Below the pieces are notes generated by a model. The model was not told the origin of the DNA. It did no database searches and saw nothing but the letters and a program-made list of their open reading frames with translations. This document shows, piece by piece, positions 21,001 to 28,800 of a stretch of 39,737 nucleotides of DNA; the stretch's first letter is position 1; each line of letters begins with the position of its first letter. The stretch comes from Apostichopus parvimensis. Taxonomy: Eukaryota; Echinodermata; Holothuroidea; Aspidochirotida; Stichopodidae. A program made the translations under genes and the position numbers. The stretch lies in assembly GCA_000934455.1 (NCBI GenBank), contig KN887822.1, positions 7,043 through 46,779 of the forward strand. The letters run 5' to 3'.

Positions 21001-24000
21001 CCAACCGGATGCTCACGAAATATAGAAATAGAAAGAGGACATGTCATGGTTACTGCAGGCAATGTTTGAAACTAATATCAACAGTCCTTAGGAATGTCAA
21101 GTTGTTGTTTCCATTAATATCAATGTTATGACAGCTGAAGTTAGTGTTCCAAGGGGATTCAACTTGGCTTAAAATACTCATGTCCAGTACCTGACTTGCT
21201 TTGACATATAACATTTTGTCCATCAATTTGTGTAAAGCTCTACATTTAGTATAATGCAATGGACTCCGGTAAGAAATAATGATATTGGGAGAATTAAGTA
21301 CTTCGAGCCAAATGTACAGAGTTCTTTTGAAGTGCATTACTATCAACCCAAGAGAGGACAATTTGAAGTACAATATTAAATACTATGACCTGAAATTGCA
21401 TTTATTTGTTGACTGATGTGTTAAGTGACACTGTAGTCAAGTTTTTTAAGTTGGGAAAATTAGTATGAAGGGAAGATTACTGGAAAGAAACTGCTTTAAT
21501 ACTTGACAGGTCACAGGAGTCAGGACCACAGCTCTACGGAGGCCCTATATGCAGCCAGCCGACATGAAGGATTTAACCAAGTTGTCAGGGGAAGAATATT
21601 TGCTGGAAACTTTTTCTTACTCAGAAGGTAAGTTTTACAGATATATTTTAATCTCATGAGCACTTGAGTGAATTATCATAGTGAAAACTTGCAAACTGGA
21701 ATAACAGTGTACATGAAAGCAGTGCATAACTGTTACATGTGAAGGACATGAGCATGCCAGTGCTCTTGGTGAATTCTATACTCAGCATCATGCTTTAACT
21801 TGAACATATAAAGATATATANNNNNNNNNNNNNNNNNNNNNNNNNNNNNNNNNNNNNNNNNNNNNNNNNNNNNNNNNNNNNNNNNNNNNNNNNNNNNNNN
21901 NNNNNNNNNNNNNNNNNNNNNNNNNNNNNNNNNNNNNNNNNNNNNNNNNNNNNNNNNNNNNNNNNNNNNNNNNNNNNNNNNNNNNNNNNNNNNNNNNNNN
22001 NNNNNNNNNNNNNNNNNNNNNNNNNNNNNNNNNNNNNNNNNNNNNNNNNNNNNNNNNNNNNNNNNNNNNNNNNNNNNNNNNNNNNNNNNNNNNNNNNNNN
22101 NNNNNNNNNNNNNNNNNNNNNNNNNNNNNNNNNNNNNNNNNNNNNNNNNNNNNNNNNNNNNNNNNNNNNNNNNNNNNNNNNNNNNNNNNNNNNNNNNNNN
22201 NNNNNNNNNNNNNNNNNNNNNNNNNNNNNNNNNNNNNNNNNNNNNNNNNNNNNNNNNNNNAGGATACCTTCATGGATAGTGGTATTGAAATAACAAATGT
22301 AGGATACCTTCATGGATAGTGGTATTGAAATAACAAATGTAATATACCTTCATGGATAGTGGTATGAAAATAAAAAATGTAGGATACCTTCATTGAGGAT
22401 TGTATTGAAATAACAAATGTAGTATACCTTCACGGAAAATAACAAATGTAGGATACCTTCATGGATAGTGGTATGAATATAACAAATGTAGGATACCTTC
22501 ATTGAGTTTGGTTTCTCCATGTCTTTCCCCAGAAATTACAAGGAGTTTTTCCAACATGCACAAAAACTCAGAAGACTTATTACAAGGGATTTTAATGAAG
22601 CTTTTCAGGAGGTAGACATTCTGTTAACACCAACAACAGAATGTGAAAGCCTTGCCTATGCAGAGTACAGGCAAGAAGATAACCGTACACGATGTGAAAC
22701 ACTTGATGTCTATACACAACCTTCTAATTTAGCAGGTAGGATCACATGCATTAATTTGACTATGATGGAATTGTAACCTTTGCAATCATGATGACAAGCA
22801 CATACGTGTGTGAGTGTGTTATTTATGTGTGTGATACCCTGCTTGTAATCACTATGATGAGAAAAGAAACATGGATTTTATACTTTGTATGTGGATGCCG
22901 CATAGTGAAATCAAGAATCCTGTTGTTTTTCTGGTAGAAGTCAAAGGTCAGAGTTCAAAACATGAAAACCTTGTAACCATTATCCTAAGAAGGGAAATAT
23001 GGATGGAACTCATTCTTGTATTTGGAATTCCCAATGTGAGTATAGATGAAACCTATTGTTCTGTAGAGGTAGTCAAAGGCCACTTGAGGTCAGCATAGGT
23101 CAAAAGATCAAAGCCAGGTAAACATGATATTTCAGTAAGTTAAACTTGGATTGATTTCATGCCTTGAATGTTGATGCCAATTATTGAGTAGATGGCACCT
23201 GTTATTTGCAGTGAATGTCAAAAGTCAATTGAGGTCATCGGAGGTCAAAATGCAAAACCTGGTTAACATATCTCAAGAGAAACATCAGTAGAAACTTGTA
23301 AAATGCCCCATGTTGAGATGAATCTCTTTGTTTGTAGTAGCAGTCAAAAGATCATTTTATGACAGAATAAGTCAAAATATACATACAATGTATCTTGATG
23401 GCTCTCATACCATGCATTATGTAGCTCCCTATTGAGCAGTTGAAGTATTGTTATTAGTTGACATTAAAGGTTGCTTGAGGTCAACAGTGATCAAAATGTA
23501 CAAATCTTGTAAGCACAGTACCAGAAGAAGTCTGTGATGTTCTTGTTCATAGTTTGAGATTGCTCCTTATCGAGTTCAAAATAACGTATACTTTCGGTGG
23601 AGGTACAGATATCAGCATAGGTCAAAATATGACCAAACACATGATTCCAAGAAGGGAAATTGGTACTTTACATTTGCATGCCCCATACTGACTAGATGAG
23701 GTCTTTTTCAATATCCCAAGATGACAAGTTTCGCTGTTGCTCCTATTTTAGTTTGAGGATGGATGCCTCATAGTGATACTTAAACAGCCTTAGCCCACTC
23801 TATGTAGTGGAGGTGAAAGGTCATTTTATGCCAACACACATCACAATTTGAAAACCTGGTAACCTCAGTATCTCAAGACAGGAATCTTCAGGTAGATCTT
23901 ATTCCAAAGAAACTTGAAATCTCGATTTCTCTTTACTTTTCGGGTTGTTTGAGGATGTTTATGATACACTTATATTTATTCTGTAAACTTGTATCATTTC

Positions 24001-24249
24001 AATATGTAAACTACTGGCTGATACAGTTGTGTCAAACTTGTTTTCCATGTTTGCTATTTTCCAGGCGTTCCAGCTTTGTCACTTCCGTCATACCTCTCCA
24101 GTAAAGGTTTGCCAATCGGACTACAGATGATTGCTCCATGCTTTCAAGACAAGAAGTTGCTTACAGTGGCTAAGTGGTTGGAGCAACAAGTTGCATTTCC
24201 TATGAATATACTTCATAACCAAATTGAATCTTTCCTCTTGGAAAGGTGA
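9003..24249 (+). CDS. QRSL1: QRSL1: mitochondrial glutamyl-tRNA(Gln) amidotransferase subunit A (11 exons)
   Basis: Joined exons: 9003-9026, 11002-11161, 12533-12631, 13082-13178, 13404-13583, 16357-16532, 18619-18731, 20341-20533, 21510-21627, 22533-22735, 24065-24249. All introns are GT-AG with consistent phases, giving 1,548 nt and 515 residues (the human protein has about 528). GatA is the amidase of the mitochondrial GatCAB complex: it releases ammonia from glutamine, which is used to convert Glu-tRNA(Gln) to Gln-tRNA(Gln). The amidase signature is intact: Lys76 in AVKDNFS, cis-Ser172 in GGSSGGSA, nucleophile Ser196 in [16 protein letters not shown] and [10 protein letters not shown] motifs lie near the C terminus. 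The first 24 residues align without gaps to the human N terminus. A classical targeting peptide is not obvious. The only assembly gap falls in intron 9. Confidence 0.96.
9027..11001 (+). other. QRSL1 intron 1
   Basis: No further gene seen. AGGCCTA-type words are frequent, and the 17-mer CCGATCGTCTGTTGAA(A/T) occurs twice (about 9223 and 9306), with a weaker relative at 9182. A fragment at 9415-9460 resembles the end of a hAT-like element but has no partner. Confidence 0.6.
11002..11161 (+). CDS. QRSL1: QRSL1 exon 2
   Basis: It follows a TCTTTTCACAG acceptor and ends before GTTTGATT, phase 1. It encodes the N-terminal helices (residues 9-61, including ELCNRC) that precede the amidase core. 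The open frame runs upstream to 10813 through intron sequence and is not coding there. Confidence 0.95.
12199..12320. repeat. three diverged tandem units in QRSL1 intron 2
   Basis: Units of roughly 45 bp each start GTTCTATTCACC or a variant (about 12200, 12247, 12290) and contain CCTACACATCTCCTACAGTG or a variant. Confidence 0.7.
12533..12631 (+). CDS. QRSL1: QRSL1 exon 3, catalytic Lys
   Basis: Acceptor TTTACTTTCAG, donor GTAAATG, phase 1 at both ends. It encodes residues 63-94 with [11 protein letters not shown], where Lys76 is the general base of the Ser-cisSer-Lys triad. Confidence 0.97.
13082..13178 (+). CDS. QRSL1: QRSL1 exon 4
   Basis: Acceptor CTTTATGTAG, donor GTGAGT, ending phase 2. 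It encodes residues 96-126, including [13 protein letters not shown] and [11 protein letters not shown], conserved amidase core segments. Confidence 0.97.
13404..13583 (+). CDS. QRSL1: QRSL1 exon 5, cis-Ser loop
   Basis: Acceptor CTATCAATCAG, donor GTAAGAT, phase 2. It carries FGPTRNPW, a variable linker (about residues 143-165) and GGSSGGSA with cis-Ser172. Confidence 0.97.
14690..14735 (+). repeat. G-rich low-complexity tract
   Basis: A GGTGGT repeat runs into a G-run of 12 bases and then GGGGG, with GGAAGGAGGGAGG before it. It could form G-quadruplex structures. It lies in QRSL1 intron 5. Confidence 0.6.
15350..16187. repeat. 32-bp minisatellite, about 26 units, in QRSL1 intron 5
   Basis: The unit combines ACCTAGACTTACAATACTCT with CATAGCAGATGT. 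Units differ by single substitutions (CATAGCAG/CGTAGCAG, TACC/TGCC/TTCC) and a few short indels, for example near 15555 and 16018. It ends about 170 bp before exon 6. Because the units abut without unique spacers, this is a minisatellite and not a CRISPR array. Confidence 0.95.
16357..16532 (+). CDS. QRSL1: QRSL1 exon 6, nucleophile Ser
   Basis: Acceptor TTTTCTATCAACAG, donor GTAAACAT, ending phase 1. It encodes [11 protein letters not shown] with nucleophile Ser196, then [10 protein letters not shown] and [11 protein letters not shown], all hallmark GatA segments. Confidence 0.97.
16580..17160. mobile_element. probable inverted-repeat element in QRSL1 intron 6
   Basis: TTATCTGTGCAACCGATGTG (from 16605) is mirrored by CACATCTGTTGCACAGATAA (ending at 17134), a 22-bp inverted repeat with one mismatch; weaker matching continues outside to GTAGC words. 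The interior and the following 600 bp keep many CpG sites, unlike the surrounding introns, suggesting recent arrival or lack of methylation. No target duplication was found and no transposase is visible. Confidence 0.5.
17161..17732. other. CpG-retaining stretch in QRSL1 intron 6
   Basis: The stretch contains two short plus-strand open frames. One starts at 17302 and reads [10 protein letters not shown]; the other starts at 17619 and reads [14 protein letters not shown]. Neither matches a family I can name with confidence. It could be part of a larger insertion that includes 16580-17160, or an unmethylated regulatory region. Confidence 0.3.
17733..18115 (+). mobile_element. MITE with long internal hairpin, copy 2 (complete)
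   Basis: Runs from TATACAAA to GTTGTATA. The hairpin arms (about 17756-17804 and 17818-17876) flank the loop GAGGCGCAGCCGA. This 383-bp copy is uninterrupted and so serves as the reference for copies 1 and 3. It contains the single ATGGAAAC site that is duplicated around the insertion in copy 1. Confidence 0.9.
18619..18731 (+). CDS. QRSL1: QRSL1 exon 7
   Basis: Acceptor GTATATTTCAG, donor GTAATGG, ending phase 0. It encodes a region around [11 protein letters not shown] and GLKVGIPQ, matching the GatA segment after the nucleophile. Confidence 0.96.
18791..18820 (-). repeat. second copy of a Penelope-like tail motif
   Basis: On the minus strand this reads AGCCTCTAAAGAAGATCC then TGCTAGGATCAA, matching the motif at 37427-37455 with two mismatches in about 30 bases. 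It lies 60 bp after QRSL1 exon 7. It is probably the residue of a truncated retroelement. Confidence 0.55.
19979..20298 (+). mobile_element. MITE copy 3, right hairpin arm deleted
   Basis: The ends TATACAAA and GTTGTATA are present, but most of the right hairpin arm and the following spacer are missing between about 20084 and 20086 compared with copies 1 and 2. Its right end is 42 bp from QRSL1 exon 8. Confidence 0.88.
20341..20533 (+). CDS. QRSL1: QRSL1 exon 8
   Basis: Acceptor CTCTTTGATGTAG, donor GTGAGTT, ending phase 1. It encodes [25 protein letters not shown] and [17 protein letters not shown] copy ends only 42 bp upstream, so this intron's branch-point region lies at the transposon border. 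Confidence 0.97.
21510..21627 (+). CDS. QRSL1: QRSL1 exon 9
   Basis: Acceptor ATACTTGACAG, donor GTAAGTT, ending phase 2. It encodes [19 protein letters not shown] and AGNFFLL, close to the human sequence. Confidence 0.96.
21821..22260. other. assembly gap, 440 N
   Basis: A run of N in QRSL1 intron 9. The sequence just right of it is a 40-bp tandem repeat, so the gap is most likely unassembled minisatellite. Exons 9 and 10 join in frame without it, so no coding exon need be missing. Confidence 0.95.
22261..22505. repeat. 40-bp minisatellite beside the assembly gap
   Basis: About six units of AGGATACCTTCATGGATAGT followed by GGTATTGAAATAACAAATGT, with small deletions in later units. The array probably extends into the gap. 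Confidence 0.92.
22533..22735 (+). CDS. QRSL1: QRSL1 exon 10
   Basis: Acceptor GTCTTTCCCCAG, donor GTAGGAT, ending phase 1. It encodes [21 protein letters not shown] and EDNRTR. It lies 23 bp after a 40-bp minisatellite. Confidence 0.97.
22870..23900. repeat. diverged tandem repeats in QRSL1 intron 10
   Basis: Roughly seven decayed units of about 130-190 bp share a core with AGGTCA, then CAAAA and AACCTGGTAA(C/A)(C/A)T plus TCTCAAGA. Cores lie near 22943, 23087, 23232, 23488, 23617 and 23810. Two of them contain paired AGGTCA words with a 4-bp spacer (23087-23102 and 23232-23247). Confidence 0.65.
24065..24249 (+). CDS. QRSL1: QRSL1 exon 11, C terminus
   Basis: Acceptor TGCTATTTTCCAG; encodes [19 protein letters not shown] and [12 protein letters not shown], ending in TGA at 24247-24249. 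Confidence 0.97.
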
Positions 24250-25386
24250 CATACAGACTATGGTGGATGGATGTAAAGAATGAGAGGACTGGAGATTGGA
24301 ATCAAGTCTTACAAGGGTTTCTATAAGTGACACTAATAGGGCAGATTGGGGATGGGACAGTTGGGATTATGTTATTGGTTGGGTTATGTGTTGTTTCATA
24401 TCTTACAGTGAAGACTTGCAAGAAAGAATTGAAAAGGTAATAATTTGTTCTTTATTCTTGTATTTCTTACTCTTTAAACATTCTAAAAAAGGTGTAGAAA
24501 GACTAACAAAGTAAAAAGAATTTTAGAAGTACCTATAGGACGGATGATATAAACAACGTTTATGTAAAACCAAGGCACACTGGAGCATTATTCCACAATT
24601 AAGTTTCACTATTAAAAGTGAAGATTCAAATTTTAAGTAGCTCAAATATATATAATTCTAGTCATAGCAAACAGCCTTATTAATTGTACATTTTGACCTA
24701 GACATGTAATGTTGTTCCATAATGGATACACCTCAAGCCAACTAACACATCTGTGTATGCTTCTAATGAGACAGCACTTAATAATAAATGATGTTTGATG
24801 CATTGTTTCCATTTTCATTTGCAAACAGTTGAAATATATTTCTTTGTTATCTTTGCATTCCATGTGGATTGAAAATAACAGCTTTCAGGTAACCTTATCA
24901 AATTCAATGCAAAGCGGTGCAGCAGCTTTAATGATTCACAAAGAAACTACATGATTAAAAAACTGTATAGCATAAGCTAGTGCACTGCTTAACATGAGCA
25001 TAAAAAATGAGCATATAAATTACTTATCAGCAAATGCAACATACACTATGGTCTACCATAAAGAAATGCATAACAGATGACAAGTATGCACAACAATGCC
25101 TTACTGGAAAAGAAACTGTTTGCTGCCTGAATCCATTCAAACATAGAGAGTGTAGTAACAAGTCATTCCTTTAGGTGAGTGATATCAGAAATGATTATAC
25201 TCCACTCAAGTGTAGCCCCATACACATAATACAGTGACTAGGATATTAAGGACATTGCTGCCAGGACAATGCCACGTTACATAAAAACTAATGGATGCCT
25301 GTCACAGATATGGCATAGAAAGCAACAATTTAACATATCAGAAAGTATAAAGACCATGACACATTTACTTAATACCAAGGCCTTTG
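24250..25386. other. QRSL1 3' region and intergenic sequence
   Basis: No further coding exon seen. A plus-strand AATAAA occurs at 24783-24788 and is a candidate QRSL1 polyadenylation signal, about 535 bp after the stop. Short open frames here have no recognisable domain. Confidence 0.5.
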
Positions 25387-25736
25387 CATCTGGGAACATA
25401 CACATTTATTTATAAGTTGAGAAACTAAGTCAGTTATGCATCTGCTTCACACCAAACCTATGCATCATAGGAAACAGACATGTTTCATCATTAAGTGAGT
25501 AACTAAGACCACAATGATCATTCTAGTCGCAGCAGAACCGTTCCGTCAAACACATACACTTGCTTCTAGGGAACATACACATTTAACAATAAGTTGAGAA
25601 AGTAAGTTATGCATCTGCTTCACACCAAAACCTATGTATCATAGGGAACAGACATGTTTCATCATTACGTAAGTGACTAAGACCACAATGATCAGTCTAG
25701 TCACAGCAGAACCGTTGTATCAAACACATACACTTG
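25387..25736. repeat. tandem duplication of about 175 bp downstream of the UBXN11-like stop
   Basis: Two adjacent copies share GGGAACATACACATTTA, ATGCATCTGCTTCACACC and ACAGACATGTTTCATCATTA and end AACACATACACTTG. They probably lie in the 3' untranslated region of the minus-strand gene. A minus-strand AATAAA (plus TTTATT at 25405-25410) occurs in the distal copy only. Confidence 0.8.
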
Positions 25737-25769
25737 ACGTACATATACACTTGAGATATGCTGCGGAAT

Positions 25770-25896
25770 TCATTTCGTATTCATGTGAAGGGTTGCATTT
25801 GGTGTAAGGCCGCACTCGTCTAGTGTCATGTCCAGATTCTGATGAACTTGGTAAGGAAATGAAGTGACTAGTTCATAGGCTGGAGCTGATGCAGAC
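25770..25896 (-). CDS. UBXN11: UBXN11-like exon K, end of UBX domain and stop
   Basis: Acceptor ATCTTTTGTAG; encodes YELVTSFPYQVHQ, TLDECGLTPNATLHM and stops at TGA (plus 25770-25772). The loop that reads FPR in typical p97-binding UBX domains is FPY here. Confidence 0.95.
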
Positions 25897-28800
25897 CTAC
25901 AAAAGATGACGTACAGATTAGTTGCTAACAAAGCTTTAAATATTTAAACAATTAAAGGTTGCAATCAATACATCACCAACTGGTTTTTAACCTGAAATTT
26001 CATAACTACACTTTCACTCAACAGGCATACAGTATATTGTGTTTGAAAAGGTATCGGTGCGAAGATCAATTTCCTTCAGTACCTTCAGTACCTACTAATA
26101 AACTAATATCAGAAATACACTCTTCATGAATATAATTAGCATGGTCATCATAGCCTTTCTCCACAACACAATGGTTTAATGTCAGCTGTATTACAATTGC
26201 CTCTCAAACAGCCAAGCGTTCTTCAGTTTATATCTCTGACTAAGTCTGAGATATATCAGTTGTTGCCAAAAAAACTAAGATTGCTTGATGGAGCCTACAA
26301 TACTTCCATGAGTACTAGCTGTAGTAACAGGTAGTTTATTTAAACATTACTAGCAGGAGTGTAATGCAATGAGGGATGAGGATATTAATCTCTTTATATA
26401 ATCTCACCTGATCCTGTCCAGCTGATCCCTCAGATCCTGGATCTTATCCTCATATTTCATTTTGATTATGAATGTTTGGTCTCCCGTCTCTGACTTCACC
26501 CTTAGAGTAGCAATCATCGATTGGTCAGACGAGTGTCTCCCATCTTGATTTATTTGATGTTTAGTGTTGGCTACAACAGGTGTCTCTGTAACAGATGTAT
26601 GCTGTGCTTTATCCTGTAACAGAATAATGACATGTATAATTGGTCACATAGCATACAGCTATGTGATATGTATAATTGATTCACATAGCATGCAGCCATC
26701 AGACTAGATCACTAACATCTACATATAAGTGAGAGGAATCTAAAGGAATGTAACTTGTTTGCACTAACCATCGGCCTAGAGACACTAAACACGGTAGAGG
26801 TGTTGGACACTGCCATATAAAGAACCATCAACTTTTAACACACACATGAATTTCAATTGACTATTGTGCTGTTGTGTAATTTAGAGTCGTTGCATCATTC
26901 TCTACAAGGACAGTTGAGTGATGTTAATCTGGTGGACTCTGTAGTGTTACATCATCAGAAGGATCGAAGCTTTAGTTATAGTTGGAAACAACCAGTTAGA
27001 GGACCATGGTAAAGGGCATGGATATCAACATCACATAGTCAGTGGAATATTCTCATGGTTGTTTGGAGGGCAAAACTTAATTCAATCTAACTCACAGTAT
27101 GTCTGCAGTAGTAGCCCCCCCCCCCCCCCCCTTTTTGCACCTGATATAATATTACACTTTCAAACATTAAAAATACAGAAATAGCTTCAACACCCACAAA
27201 TCATATGACTAGCACTCTTAGTAAGACATGACATTGACACTAACCATGAGGTTACTTGCAACACTTGACCTGATATCTATAACCTTGCCATCCTTCAGGA
27301 CAGATGGAGGGAGCTTATTTAGAAATTGCTCCATTGACATTTGAATACCTGGAGGAGAGAGAACAAATCAAGGGAAAAGAATAGTTATTAAATTGGTTGC
27401 AATATAATAAATTCATCTACTTTGTACTTGTCTTTATTGGTTGAGTAGAAGCTTCTTTTATATCTATAATTTCTATGACTAAATGCCAGTAACATTTTCC
27501 TTTATAGGCAAGATAATTTTCAATTTATCATTAATTTATGAATTGCTTAATAACAAAGTGTGAAAAACTACAACTATGAAACAATCTAAATGAACTTTGT
27601 GTGATTCAGGGCCAACAGAACTTCTTGATGAGGAAGGAAAGCTCCACCCATAGCCTGTTTAAATTACACTATTATAAGGACCAAACTACCCCCATACATT
27701 TCTGCAATCTTGTGTACACAAATATTCTAGAGCTAAAAGTAATATAATGATCTTTAGTGTTTTCAGTAGTTCTTAAGTAGCACAATGGAAGCCGTAAACA
27801 GAAATAATGTTGTCAAACAATTTATTTTGTGGTTCACTGGAAATTCCTGAACTTGTGCCAGTTGGGAACCAGTGTTACAACAATACACCCTGAATAAAGC
27901 ATACAATTTAAGCACTATATTGGGTTGTGTTGGCAAAACCTGCAATAGAAAAATGGCCACGCTAAAGAATGCTATTCAAGCAGCAGTAGAGTGTTGCGCT
28001 CACTGGTTGGATTGTCTTTTAAAGTTGGTAATTTACCTATTTCTATTCGTTTTGGTGAAATTTATTACTGGAGGTTGAATTTGAAATCTTATATAACATT
28101 TCAGTCACAAGAAATTTGGCAATTCCTTTTTTGAACTGCGACGATGAAACTGTTCTGAAATTGTTAGGCACTTAATTAACAGTTAGCAGGATTAACAGTT
28201 TCCATTATGCAAACATATACCTTTCAAACTGTATTTTGTCTTCTACTTGCCAAATTATGATTGAAACTTCAGAAAATGTTGTAAGCATCCTATTCTTTGT
28301 TTCATGGAAAGGAAGTGAATATTACTTCCCGAATCAATGGATTTTGTGCAAAAGGAATTTGGCATATCATGTTCCTACTCCTTTGCTTTATCCAACCTGC
28401 TACCAGGTTGCATCAGCATACTGATATACCAGGTATATCTGGTATTTCATTCATACCCATACCAACGGTATCGAAATCTGTCATAAACGAATATACTGAA
28501 AGTACCAGGTATATCCGAAACAAATCTTGAGTACCCGGTAAAAATAATACCCGATAAAAATACCAACTCAGATAATACATGCGAACTCAAAGAAATTCCC
28601 ACTGCCACTCCTTATCGTGTGTAACTTAAAACTCCTCCTAGTCCCCAACTGTAAACATTCTTGCTGCACAATCTTAGCCCTTGCACTTGTTGCTTGTACT
28701 GTACCAGACAAAAGATCAACAAAGGAACACACTGATATGTTTCTTGCATTTTCACCTTCAAAAATGCTTTAAGCCTAATTGGCCAATCACAAGCACGCAG

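Noticed and set aside
21050..21373. 107-codon minus-strand frame in QRSL1 intron 8
   Set aside because: No recognisable motif. Possibly a retroelement shred, but I could not identify catalytic residues.
21788..22313. Two long minus-strand frames across the N gap
   Set aside because: They consist of undefined bases and are artefacts of the gap.
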